A DNA stretch of 64,000 nt, from the NCBI RefSeq assembly GCF_009708035.1, contig NZ_WMBQ01000001.1, positions 1,674,001 through 1,738,000 of the forward strand. Direction: 5' to 3'. Shown piece after piece: positions 1 through 8,217 of the stretch (positions are counted from its first letter, which is position 1; each line of letters opens with the position of its first letter). A program made the translations under genes and the position numbers. The notes below the pieces were generated by a model. It saw only the letters and a program-made list of their open reading frames with translations. It searched no databases and was not told the origin of the DNA. This stretch comes from Hyphomicrobium album. GTDB taxonomy: Bacteria > Pseudomonadota > Alphaproteobacteria > Rhizobiales > Hyphomicrobiaceae.

Positions 1-96
1 GTGATTGGCACTCCTTCCTGGTTCCCTGCCAGGCCGTTCTGCGTATCATGCAGCGCATCGGGCTACGGCCGACGAACTGACGCTTGGGAGCGATCG

Positions 97-366
97 ATGG
101 TGCGGGTCACCTTCACGCCGACGCTGCAGCGGCACATCGCTTGTCCTCCAGTGGAGGTGAAAGCTGCCACGGTGCGCGAGGCGCTCGAGGGCGCATTCGC
201 CGGCAATGCGCGTGCCCGTGCTTACGTGCTCGACGACCAGTCGGCGCTGCGCAAGCACATGGTGATCTTCGTCGACGGCAAGCGCATCGAGGATCGCGCC
301 GCGCTTTCCGATCCCGTTCGCGAAAACGGCGAGATTTACGTGCTACAGGCGTTGTCGGGCGGCTAA
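97..366 (+). CDS. MoaD/ThiS-family ubiquitin-like small protein
   Basis: An 89-residue protein ending in Gly-Gly after a VLQALSGG tail, which is the hallmark of beta-grasp sulfur-carrier proteins (MoaD/ThiS family) whose C-terminal glycine is adenylated and thiocarboxylated. The body fits the fold: a short N-terminal strand, a helix near VREALEGAF, and the FVDGKRI strand. The ATG at 97 is preferred because it follows a GGGAG ribosome site; the frame is open further upstream. It lies 31 bases before a BNR-repeat protein in the same direction, so the two are probably one operon. No molybdopterin or thiamin genes are nearby, so its sulfur acceptor or alternative role is unknown. Confidence 0.8.
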   Translation: MVRVTFTPTLQRHIACPPVEVKAATVREALEGAFAGNARARAYVLDDQSALRKHMVIFVDGKRIEDRAALSDPVRENGEIYVLQALSGG

Positions 367-397
367 AAAACCGAACGAAAAACACGCGGGAGGAACC

Positions 398-1501
398 ATG
401 AGCGACCGCATCTTCGTGGGGACACGCAAGGGCTTGTTCACGCTTTGCCGCACGGGCAGCGGCTGGTCGATAGAACGCACCGACTTCCTCGCCGACAATG
501 TCTCGCTCATGCTTGCGGATCATCGCAGCGGGCACCTTTACGCAGCGCTCGACCACGGACATTTCGGCGTGAAGCTGCATCGCTCCAATGGGAACGGCGC
601 GTGGGAGGAATGCGCCACGCCGACCTATCCTGAAAAACCGGAGGGCGAGGACGACAAGGACATGTGGGGCAAGCCCATCCCCTGGTCGACAGTCAGGGTC
701 TGGGCGCTCGAGGCAGGCGGCCCCGACGAGCCGGGCGTGCTGTGGTGCGGCACCATCCCCGGCGGGCTCTTCCGCTCGAGCGACGACGGCGCCAGCTGGG
801 AGCTGGTGCGCTCGCTGTGGGATCACCCCAAGCGCAAAAAGTGGTTCGGGGGCGGCGCCGACTTGCCGGGCATCCATTCCATCTGCGTCGACCCGCGGGA
901 TGCCCGGCGCGTGCAGCTCGGCGTCTCCTGCGGCGGCGTGTGGACGACGGCCGACGGCGGCGCGACCTGGGACTGTTCGGGCGAAGGCATGCGCGCGGCC
1001 TTCATGCCGCCCGAGCAACAGTACGATCCGGACATCCAGGACCCGCACCGCCTCGTGCAGTGCCGCGCGCGCCCTGAACGCCTGTGGGTGCAGCACCACA
1101 ACGGCATCTTCCGCTCGGACGACGGGGGCGGGCATTGGCAGGAGATCACCGAGGCCGGACCGTCGGTGTTTGGCTTCGCCGTCGTCGTGCATCCCGAGGA
1201 GGCCGATACCGCGTGGTTCGTGCCCGCCATCAAGGACGAAAAGCGCATTCCGGTTGCTGGCCAGGTGGTCGTCACGCGCACGCGCGACGGCGGCAAGAGC
1301 TTCGAGACGCTGCGCGATGGACTGCCGCAGGACCACGCCTACGATCTCGTCTTCCGCCACGCGCTCGATATCGATACGTCCGGCAACCGCCTCGCTTTCG
1401 GCAGCACGACCGGCAACCTGTGGGTGTCGGAAACCCAAGGGGACAGCTGGCAGTACGTCTCGCAGCACCTGCCGCCCATTTACGCGGTTCGCTTCGGCTA
1501 G
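398..1501 (+). CDS. BNR/Asp-box repeat (sialidase-fold) protein
   Basis: A 367-residue protein with several Asp-box repeats typical of six-bladed beta-propellers: SSDDGASW (about 127-134), TADGGATW (184-191), RSDDGGGHW (239-247) and TRDGGKSF (about 295). No signal peptide is visible, so it appears cytoplasmic. True sialidases have an N-terminal RIP motif and a catalytic Tyr/Glu pair, and I cannot identify these, so enzymatic sialidase activity should not be assumed. Translation starts after a GGAGGAACC ribosome site. It is paired with the upstream MoaD/ThiS-like gene, suggesting a shared but undefined function. Confidence 0.85.
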   Translation: MSDRIFVGTRKGLFTLCRTGSGWSIERTDFLADNVSLMLADHRSGHLYAALDHGHFGVKLHRSNGNGAWEECATPTYPEKPEGEDDKDMWGKPIPWSTVRVWALEAGGPDEPGVLWCGTIPGGLFRSSDDGASWELVRSLWDHPKRKKWFGGGADLPGIHSICVDPRDARRVQLGVSCGGVWTTADGGATWDCSGEGMRAAFMPPEQQYDPDIQDPHRLVQCRARPERLWVQHHNGIFRSDDGGGHWQEITEAGPSVFGFAVVVHPEEADTAWFVPAIKDEKRIPVAGQVVVTRTRDGGKSFETLRDGLPQDHAYDLVFRHALDIDTSGNRLAFGSTTGNLWVSETQGDSWQYVSQHLPPIYAVRFG

Positions 1502-1592
1502 GCCGTGGCGTTTTGGGCGCAGTTCTTGCCGTTCGCTTCACCATGATGGCGCACCGCCTGCCCGCCGCGTCGGCGCGATGCTATAATTAAGC

Positions 1593-1904
1593 ATGGTTCT
1601 CGCCCGACCATTCCTGATGATTGCTCTTCTGGCCGCACCACTCGGTGGCGGCGCGTTCGCCGCACCTCTAGGCGCCGATGGTCCGGATGCGGGCACCCTC
1701 GTCGAGCCGGCACAGCGCAAGGGGACGCGCAACTATCGCGCCGACGGAACGACGGCGACCGACACGACGACCACCACGACCACGACGACCGCGTCGCGCA
1801 ATGAAAAGCTCTCCCAGTGCATGGACACATGGGACAAGGGCACGCACATCACTAAGAGCAAGTGGCGCGAAATCTGCCTGCGCCAGCTCGACGCGCGCGA
1901 ATAG
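1593..1904 (+). CDS. small secreted Thr-rich hypothetical protein
   Basis: A 103-residue protein with a clear N-terminal signal peptide (hydrophobic to about residue 23, cleavage likely after AFA). A low-complexity stretch of about a dozen threonines follows, encoded by a run of ACG/ACC codons at about 1755-1790. The C-terminal 35 residues carry two cysteines in a CMDTWDKGTHITK...WREIC pattern that could form a disulfide in the periplasm. I recognise no named family. The Thr linker is encoded by a simple-sequence tract that could vary in length. Confidence 0.7.
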   Translation: MVLARPFLMIALLAAPLGGGAFAAPLGADGPDAGTLVEPAQRKGTRNYRADGTTATDTTTTTTTTTASRNEKLSQCMDTWDKGTHITKSKWREICLRQLDARE

Positions 1905-1910
1905 CCATCG

Positions 1911-2726
1911 TCATCCGCTCCGGTTTCCGGCGGCGACCTTTGCGCCGCAACGCTCCATCGGCGGCGCCGTGGTCGTCCATCCATCTTTCGTCACCGTGAC
2001 CACGTAGCGCCGGCATGTGACCGCAGCGCCGCGCACGAAGTGCACGCGGAACAGCGCCTGCTCAGGCTTGCGCTGCCGGGGCCAGATGAAGTCGCTCTCG
2101 TCGGCGGTTTTCGCGATGGCGGTGTCGATCGCATAGCCGGCGTTGCGGTAGTCGGTGGACGTCATGCGCCGCAAGAGCACGCGCGACAGGTCGGGATGCA
2201 GGCCAACGGCGACCGCGCGCTTCTGGTACGGGTCGCCGGGATCGACGCGCGGTGGCGGCAGCGGTGCCGGCGGCGCGGCGGAAGCAGGGTCGATGGAGCC
2301 CGTCTCAACGGCTTTGCCGGCGTCCGTCGGCGGCGCGTTGGGGACCGCTTCGCCGGACACGGGCGGCGCATCCGCCACCTGCGCCTCGGGCATCGGCGCC
2401 GCGGGAACAACGGCATCCGCCGTGGCGATGGTCGAGGGGTCGGACGTGACTGCGGAATTGGGCGTGGTGCGGAAGAGCGTTGCGACGGCTGCAACGCGCT
2501 CGCCGAAGCTGCCGAGCCATTCGGCTGGCGCATACATGAAGCCCCAGCCGGCCGCGAGCATCAGAACAATGATGAGAATGGCGCCGGGCACGCTGCTGCC
2601 GCCATGCGACCGCGGCGGGCAGATGCGTTCACCCGGTTCGAACTCGAACGCGTACGCGTCTTCGTCGAAGTCGGAATCATCGGCAACGGGCGCGCGCGAA
2701 CGCGCACGCCAAGCGGGAAACAACAT
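1911..2726 (-). CDS. membrane-anchored hypothetical protein, Pro/Ala-rich linker
   Basis: A 271-residue protein. An acidic N-terminal segment of about 45 residues precedes one strong transmembrane helix (about 48-66, AILIIVLMLAAGWGF). A long Pro/Ala-rich periplasmic linker follows, then a compact C-terminal domain with paired-looking strands (LFRVHFVRG...CRRYVVTVTKDGW). It is probably inner-membrane anchored with the C-terminal domain outside. It is convergent with the upstream small secreted protein. The family is not recognised. Confidence 0.65.
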   Translation of the reverse strand: MLFPAWRARSRAPVADDSDFDEDAYAFEFEPGERICPPRSHGGSSVPGAILIIVLMLAAGWGFMYAPAEWLGSFGERVAAVATLFRTTPNSAVTSDPSTIATADAVVPAAPMPEAQVADAPPVSGEAVPNAPPTDAGKAVETGSIDPASAAPPAPLPPPRVDPGDPYQKRAVAVGLHPDLSRVLLRRMTSTDYRNAGYAIDTAIAKTADESDFIWPRQRKPEQALFRVHFVRGAAVTCRRYVVTVTKDGWTTTAPPMERCGAKVAAGNRSG

Positions 2727-2859
2727 GCCTTACCCCCCTGATATCTATTGAGATACCGGTCCCGCTGGGGAGCTATGCGCCAACCAACTTTCGGCAAAAA
2801 GATGGCGGCGGCCGCAAATGGGCGCCGTTCTGGCCGTGTGAACAGCAGAAACAGGCCAG

Positions 2860-3597
2860 CTAGGCGACGGAGCGGTGGTGGTGGTCTGAGTCGGGGCCGA
2901 GATAGTGCTCCATGCCGACGAAGCTCATCACCGCGTCGTGCAGGCTCATCGGGTTGTCGACGATGATGCCGTAGGTGAGCGCGTTGATCGGCACGTGGCT
3001 GTAGCCGTAGTCGAGCAGCACCAGCGGAATGCGCGCGGCGATCGCGGCGCCGTGGTCGGCACTGGTGTCGCCTACGAGCAGGGCGCGCTCCATGCGGCCG
3101 CCGGCGCGTGAAACGGCCTCGATGATCGGGCGGGGGTCGGGCTTCATCGGCCGGTCGCCGCCCGAGCCGACGACAGCGTCGAAGTAGCGGCGTAGGTCGA
3201 AGCGCTCGAGGATGTCGGAGCCGATGTGCTCGACCTTGTTGGTGCACACTGCGGTGTGCACACCGCGCTCGCGCAGCTCGTGCAGCAAAGGGCGAACGCC
3301 CGGGTAGACGTGCGACAGGGTCGCCGGTGACGCGGCGTAGGTGTCGATGAAGAGACGGCGCGCCGCGTCCGCCTCGACCGCAGAAAGGTTGAGGCGCTTG
3401 GATACCATCGCCTTCCAGAAGAATTCACTCAGACCGTCGCCCATCATGCTGGCGGCTTGACCAATGGTCGTGCGGCCGACGCCATACGGCGCAAGTGCGA
3501 TGTCGAGCGCCTCGGCGATATCCGGCACCGTGTGGACGAGCGTGCCGTCGAGATCGAAGACGACGGTCGGCGTGATTGGTGCCGCGGGAAGCTGCAT
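2860..3597 (-). CDS. gph: phosphoglycolate phosphatase-like HAD hydrolase
   Basis: A 245-residue HAD-superfamily phosphatase. Motif I is VVFDLDGTLVHT near the N terminus (Asp nucleophile and the DxD acid/base). Motif II is the CTNKVE threonine region, and motif IV is VGDTSAD with the metal-binding aspartate. Length and the helical cap after motif I fit Gph, which removes 2-phosphoglycolate formed by DNA repair or oxygenase reactions. The ATG at 3597 is used because it sits just before the HAD core; a longer frame to 3768 adds 57 residues with no family character. Transcribed divergently from ald. Confidence 0.85.
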   Translation of the reverse strand: MQLPAAPITPTVVFDLDGTLVHTVPDIAEALDIALAPYGVGRTTIGQAASMMGDGLSEFFWKAMVSKRLNLSAVEADAARRLFIDTYAASPATLSHVYPGVRPLLHELRERGVHTAVCTNKVEHIGSDILERFDLRRYFDAVVGSGGDRPMKPDPRPIIEAVSRAGGRMERALLVGDTSADHGAAIAARIPLVLLDYGYSHVPINALTYGIIVDNPMSLHDAVMSFVGMEHYLGPDSDHHHRSVA

Positions 3598-3929
3598 TAC
3601 GCATACCTCGAAGCGTTCATGTTTGGCAGCGGCGTGCGCAGGCTGCAGCAACATTGGCGCCCAGCGAAATTCGGCGGCACTCGCGGCACACACCATCGTA
3701 CGGTTGAATGTGACGATCCGGCGATGACTCGACCAAATGAGAGATAACGATGCGTAAGCGATCTGCAATACTTTGCAGCCTCTTAGGGCGCGAAATCGCC
3801 GCAGCGGATTTGCTCAGTACGAAATCTTTTGCGTGAGTGATACGTCTGGGGACAGGGGCACAATCGCCGTTGTCATTAGAGCCCGCACCAATACCCTGCC
3901 GACAACTTTATCGATGAAAGGCTGGCAGC
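3598..3929. other. divergent intergenic region between gph and ald
   Basis: About 330 bases separating two divergently transcribed genes, so it must hold both promoters and any operator for ald. It is visibly less GC-rich than its surroundings around 3730-3850 and 3895-3930. I see no RNA gene, repeat or convincing ORF in it, and no promoter good enough to place. Confidence 0.5.
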
Positions 3930-5048
3930 ATGCGCATCGGCGTGCCGAAAGAAGTGAAGGTGCACGAGTACCGTGTCGGTCTCGTGCCGGCGAGCGCGCG
4001 CGAGGCGGTGGCGCATGGGCATGAGGTGTTCGTGCAGGCCGGCGCGGCCGAGCGCATGGGCATCGGCGACGACGACTACCGCCGCGTCGGCGCCGTCATC
4101 CTGCCGACCGCCGAGGATGTGTTCGCCACCGGCGAGCTGATCGTCAAGGTGAAGGAGCCGCTGGCCGCCGAGCGCGCCATGCTGCGCCAGGGTCAGACGC
4201 TCTTCACGTACCTGCATCTGGCGCCCGATCCGGCGCAAGCCGAGGACCTGATGCGCTCGGGCGTGACGGCGATTGCCTACGAGACGGTGACGGGCGCGCG
4301 GGGCGGACTGCCGTTGCTCTCACCCATGAGCGAGGTCGCAGGCCGCATGTCGATCCAGGCCGGCGCGCACTGCCTGGAGATGGAGCAGGGCGGCCGCGGC
4401 ATGCTGCTCGGCGGCTCGGCCGGCGTGGCACCGGCGAACGTCGTGGTGATCGGCGGTGGCGTCTCCGGCGTCAACGCCGTGCGCATGGCCGTGGGACTCG
4501 AAGCCTTCGTCACCTGCATCGACATCAACATCGAGCGGCTGTACGCGCTCGATCAGCAGTTCGGCGCTTCGCTCAACACCATCTTCTCCACGCGCCAGGC
4601 AATCGAGGACTACGTGCTGCAGGCCGACCTCGTCGTCGGTGCGGTGCTCGTGCCGGGGGCGGCGGCGCCAAAGCTGATCACGACCGACCTCGTCAAGGCG
4701 ATGAAGCGCGGCTCGGTGATCGTCGACATCTCCATCGATCAGGGCGGCTTCGCCGAGACATCGCATCCGACGACGCATGCCAATCCGAGCTACGTTGCGC
4801 ATGGCGTCGTGCACTATTGCGTTGCCAACATGCCGGGCGCCGTGGCCCGCACCTCCACGTTCGCGCTCAACAACGCGACGCTGCCCTTCGTGCTTGCGCT
4901 GGCCGACAAGGGAACGGCGGGGGCGCTACGCGCCGACCCGCATCTGCTTGCGGGGCTCAACGTGTATGAGGGGAAGGTCACCCACCCCGCTGTGGCCGAA
5001 GCATTGGGCCTCACCTACTTCGACCCAAGCCGAGCACTGGGCAAATGA
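3930..5048 (+). CDS. ald: alanine dehydrogenase
   Basis: A 372-residue protein, the usual length for Ald, which reversibly deaminates L-alanine to pyruvate and ammonium with NAD. The N-terminal MRIGVPKE start, the KVKEP substrate lysine segment, YLHLA (catalytic His region), the Rossmann motif VVVIGGGVSGVNA (about 171-183) and the VDISIDQGG aspartate are all present. It stands alone with its own promoter region and may link amino-acid catabolism to the glutamate synthase genes elsewhere in the window. Confidence 0.95.
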   Translation: MRIGVPKEVKVHEYRVGLVPASAREAVAHGHEVFVQAGAAERMGIGDDDYRRVGAVILPTAEDVFATGELIVKVKEPLAAERAMLRQGQTLFTYLHLAPDPAQAEDLMRSGVTAIAYETVTGARGGLPLLSPMSEVAGRMSIQAGAHCLEMEQGGRGMLLGGSAGVAPANVVVIGGGVSGVNAVRMAVGLEAFVTCIDINIERLYALDQQFGASLNTIFSTRQAIEDYVLQADLVVGAVLVPGAAAPKLITTDLVKAMKRGSVIVDISIDQGGFAETSHPTTHANPSYVAHGVVHYCVANMPGAVARTSTFALNNATLPFVLALADKGTAGALRADPHLLAGLNVYEGKVTHPAVAEALGLTYFDPSRALGK

Positions 5049-5236
5049 ACGCATGGGGGTCCGCGGACGTTACCGCCTGCAGCGGGATCGATAGAAATGT
5101 CGGGATGCGACAAAGGGTTATGCGACGCTATTATGCGAGTTTAGATGTCGCGTTCGCGGCAGCGGTCCACCCGGGCTAAGCTGATGCGGGGTGTGCAGAG
5201 CGTCAGGGACGGCTTAGCTGGGCTGATCGAAACCGC

Positions 5237-6091
5237 ATGCAGCTGATCATCAAGCTCGCGTACTGGCTCTTTGCCGTCTACGCCGTGGTGGCCGTGGCTG
5301 CCTTCGTGTTGCAGCGGCGCCTGATGTACTTCCCCGACCCCGAGCGCGTCTCGCCGGCGAGCTTCAACCTACCCGGCGTCGTGGAACGGATGATCGACAC
5401 TCCCGACGGTGCGCGACTGATCGCCTGGTATGCGCCCGCTGCTCCGGGACGACCGACGCTGCTCTACTTCCACGGCAACGCCGGGAACCTCGCCAGCCGC
5501 TCGGAGCGCGTACGCCGCTACGTGGCACGCGGCTACGGTGTGCTGTTCATGAGCTATCGCAGCTACGGCGGTTCGACGGGCACGCCAAGCGAGCGTGCCA
5601 ATGTCGCGGATGCGCTCCTCGCCTATCAGGTGCTGATCGAGGATGGCATCGATCCAGACGACATCATCGTCTACGGGGAATCGTTGGGTTCGGGTGTTGC
5701 CGTGCAGGTTGCGGCCCAGGTGGTAGTCGGCGGCCTGGTGCTGGATGCGCCCTATACGTCGATCGTCGACGTGGCGGCGCTTGCGTATCCCTACTTGCCG
5801 GTGCGGCCGTTCATGCTCGACCGCTACGAAACGATGCGGTTCCTACCGAAGGTGAAGGCGCCGCTTCTCGTCCTGCACGGCGAGGATGATCGCGTCATCC
5901 CGGTGGAGATGGGCAAGGCGGTCTACGCCGCGGCAAACCCGCCGAAGGAGATCGCCACCTTTACGCGCGCCGGTCACTCGGACCATCACCTCTATGGGTC
6001 ATACGAGGAGGTGTTCCGCTGGATCGAGGCCCTCAGGGCAAAAGCGCATAGGCGCGCGGCCGACGAGCGCATCGAAGGCGCCGCGCAATAG
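5237..6091 (+). CDS. membrane-anchored alpha/beta hydrolase (BEM46/ABHD13-like)
   Basis: A 284-residue serine hydrolase with an N-terminal signal anchor (about residues 5-25) and an alpha/beta-hydrolase fold. The oxyanion strand is LLYFHGNAGN, the nucleophile elbow is YGESLGSG, the acid lies in LHGEDDRVIP and the His in AGHSDHH. This combination matches the BEM46/YfhR/ABHD13 group, whose substrates are mostly unknown. The active site probably faces the periplasm. It is convergent with rpsU, with a strong hairpin between them. Confidence 0.85.
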   Translation: MQLIIKLAYWLFAVYAVVAVAAFVLQRRLMYFPDPERVSPASFNLPGVVERMIDTPDGARLIAWYAPAAPGRPTLLYFHGNAGNLASRSERVRRYVARGYGVLFMSYRSYGGSTGTPSERANVADALLAYQVLIEDGIDPDDIIVYGESLGSGVAVQVAAQVVVGGLVLDAPYTSIVDVAALAYPYLPVRPFMLDRYETMRFLPKVKAPLLVLHGEDDRVIPVEMGKAVYAAANPPKEIATFTRAGHSDHHLYGSYEEVFRWIEALRAKAHRRAADERIEGAAQ

Positions 6092-6095
6092 CAAA

Positions 6096-6123
6096 TGCGC
6101 CCGTGAGCAGGGCTCAGGGCGCA
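6096..6123. terminator. hairpin between convergent hydrolase and rpsU
   Basis: A 7-bp stem (TGCGCCC / GGGCGCA) continues through one bulged G into a 5-bp stem (TGAGC / GCTCA) with a 3-base loop. It lies between two converging genes and so could stop transcription from both sides. There is no T-run on either side, so it is a terminator-like structure rather than a canonical intrinsic terminator. Confidence 0.45.
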
Positions 6124-6147
6124 CTCGGCAACTCGATGACAGGCGGC

Positions 6148-6402
6148 TTAGCGGCGCGGACCGGCGCCAGCGGTCGGCGTGGTCGGAGCCTTGCCGGGCA
6201 GCAGACCTTCGCGCTGAGCACGCTTACGAGCGAGCTTGCGGGCGCGGCGGACGGCCTCGGCCTTCTCGCGAGCCTTACGCTCGGAGGGCTTCTCGAAATA
6301 GTTGCGGAGCTTCATCTCCCGGAAAATGCCCTCGCGCTGCATCTTCTTCTTGAGCGCCTTGAGAGCCTGATCGACGTTGTTGTCGCGGACGAGAACCTGC
6401 AA
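6148..6402 (-). CDS. rpsU: 30S ribosomal protein S21
   Basis: An 84-residue bS21 protein with the conserved start [20 protein letters not shown] and a highly basic RKARE...[10 protein letters not shown] middle. S21 helps the 30S subunit engage mRNA near the anti-Shine-Dalgarno region. Alphaproteobacterial S21 proteins carry a C-terminal extension beyond the enterobacterial length; here it is a Pro/Ala/Gly-rich tail. It sits 150 bases downstream of purK on the same strand. Confidence 0.95.
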   Translation of the reverse strand: MQVLVRDNNVDQALKALKKKMQREGIFREMKLRNYFEKPSERKAREKAEAVRRARKLARKRAQREGLLPGKAPTTPTAGAGPRR

Positions 6403-6552
6403 GCGGTTGCTTCCTTTGCCAGACCTGTGACCAATGAAAAACGCGGCATCCAGTGCGGCGGCTGAGCCACCGGCATCCCGTTTGCCGTTGAGGATGGCGG
6501 GATCACTAGCAAAAGCCGGTTAAATTGTCCATGCGGACGAGCGGGCGGCCGT

Positions 6553-7641
6553 TCAGCGGCCCTTTCCGGCAGGGGAAAGTCGGTTCACATGCCCCATTTT
6601 GCGGCCCGGGCGGGCTTGGTGCTTGCCGTAGAGGTGCAGGCAGGCGTTGGCCTCGGCGGCGAGATTCGGCCAGGCGTGGACGTCGTCACCGATGAGATTC
6701 GTCATCTGGCAGTCGGAATGCCGGTCCGTTGGGCCGAGGGGCCAGCCGGCCACGGCGCGGATGTGGTTCTCGAACTGGCCGACGGCGCAGGCGTCCATCG
6801 TCCAGTGGCCGGAGTTGTGCACGCGGGGCGCGAACTCGTTGATGAGCAGCGGCTCGGGCCCCTCGCCGACATAGAACATCTCCACCCCGATGACGCCCAC
6901 GTAGTCCAGCGCCTCGGCAATCTTCCCGGCGATGTCGCGGGCACGGGCCTGATGCGCGGGCGGCAGCACGCAAGGCACGGTCGAAGTGCGAAGGATTCCG
7001 CCATCGTGGTGGTTCTGCGGGATGTCGTAGGTCCGCACCTCTCCATCGATGCTGCGCACGAGCAGCACGGACACTTCAAACTTGAACCGCACCAGGGCTT
7101 CGAGCGTTGCGGGCGCCTCGCCGATGATCTCGAAGCCGCGGGGCAGGCAATTGTCGGTCCGGAGCCAGGCCTGACCTTTGCCGTCGTAGCCCATACGACG
7201 CGTCTTGAGGATCGACGGGACGCCGACGCTCGCCATCGCCGCCGCAAAATCTGCGGGGCCAGCCACGGCGGCAAACGGCGCGATGGGAAGGCCGAGCGAC
7301 GCGACGAACTGCTTTTCCTTCAGCCGGTCCTGCGCCACCTCCAACGCCTTGAGGCCTGGACGCACGGGACGCACGCGTTGCACGGCGGCGGCCGCTTCAA
7401 CCGGCACGTTTTCGAACTCGTAGGTGACGACGTCGGTCTCGGCGGCGAACTTGGCGATCTTGTCGAGATCCTCGTAGGCGCCGATGGTCGTCGACACGGC
7501 GACATCGGAGGCAGGGCCGGGCACGTCGCTATAGATGCGGCACTTGAAGCCGAGCTGCGAAGCGGCGGCGGCGAGCATGCGGCCGAGCTGGCCGGCGCCC
7601 AAAATGCCGATGGTCGAGCCCGGCGGAAGTGCCTCACGCAT
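6553..7641 (-). CDS. purK: N5-carboxyaminoimidazole ribonucleotide synthase
   Basis: A 362-residue ATP-grasp enzyme that carboxylates AIR with ATP and bicarbonate in de novo purine synthesis. The N-terminal nucleotide loop [13 protein letters not shown], the TYEFENVP segment, the [16 protein letters not shown]-grasp loop and the [15 protein letters not shown] metal/substrate block are all typical. The start overlaps the 3' end of purE by 8 bases, so the two are translationally coupled; its product is the PurE substrate. Confidence 0.96.
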   Translation of the reverse strand: MREALPPGSTIGILGAGQLGRMLAAAASQLGFKCRIYSDVPGPASDVAVSTTIGAYEDLDKIAKFAAETDVVTYEFENVPVEAAAAVQRVRPVRPGLKALEVAQDRLKEKQFVASLGLPIAPFAAVAGPADFAAAMASVGVPSILKTRRMGYDGKGQAWLRTDNCLPRGFEIIGEAPATLEALVRFKFEVSVLLVRSIDGEVRTYDIPQNHHDGGILRTSTVPCVLPPAHQARARDIAGKIAEALDYVGVIGVEMFYVGEGPEPLLINEFAPRVHNSGHWTMDACAVGQFENHIRAVAGWPLGPTDRHSDCQMTNLIGDDVHAWPNLAAEANACLHLYGKHQARPGRKMGHVNRLSPAGKGR

Positions 7642-8128
7642 CCTTGGGAATCTCAGCGACCTTGGCAGTGCGGGCGGCGCGGTTCGCCTCGACCCGCTGC
7701 TTGAGCTGAGGGTCGGAGAGGGCGAGGATCTGCGCGGCGAGCAGGCCGGCGTTGGTCGCGCCCATGGCGCCGATGGCCAAGGTGCCGACGGGCACGCCGG
7801 CGGGCATCTGCACGATCGAATAGAGGCTGTCCTCGCCGCCGAGCGTGGTGGTCGAGATCGGCACGCCGAGCACGGGCAGCGATGTGAGCGACGCCGTCAT
7901 GCCGGGCAGATGCGCGGCGCCGCCGGCCCCGGCGATGATCACCTTCAGCCCGCGCTCTTGCGCCGATTTGGCGTATTCATAGAGGCGGTCCGGGGTGCGG
8001 TGGGCGGAGACGATGCGCGCCTCATAGGGCACGTTCAGCTCGTCGAGGACCTGCGCCGCGTTCTTCATCGTCGGCCAGTCGGACTGGCTGCCCATTATGA
8101 TGCCGACGACGGCTTTCCCGGTGCTCAT
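7634..8128 (-). CDS. purE: N5-carboxyaminoimidazole ribonucleotide mutase
   Basis: A 164-residue class I PurE that converts N5-CAIR to CAIR. The motif [13 protein letters not shown] and the catalytic His region VSAHRTPDR are conserved, followed by [12 protein letters not shown] and [15 protein letters not shown]. It is the first gene of a purEK operon on the minus strand and is divergent from the MFS transporter. The 89-base gap upstream must hold its promoter. Confidence 0.97.
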   Translation of the reverse strand: MSTGKAVVGIIMGSQSDWPTMKNAAQVLDELNVPYEARIVSAHRTPDRLYEYAKSAQERGLKVIIAGAGGAAHLPGMTASLTSLPVLGVPISTTTLGGEDSLYSIVQMPAGVPVGTLAIGAMGATNAGLLAAQILALSDPQLKQRVEANRAARTAKVAEIPKDA

Positions 8129-8217
8129 TTTTGCTGCGTCCGGCCCAAAGAAAGCCGGGGGCTTACAGGAGCAGACCGGCGTTTACAAGTGTCTCGTGGT
8201 CTTTCGCGCTTTCTTAG

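Noticed and set aside
113-1468. 451-codon open frame on the minus strand
   Set aside because: It is antisense to the BNR-repeat gene; high GC content keeps the opposite strand open. The product has no family character and is rich in Arg/Ala.
6403-6552. Possible 6S RNA in the purK-rpsU gap
   Set aside because: The 150-base gap is short for 6S RNA, and I see neither a long closing stem nor a large central bubble.
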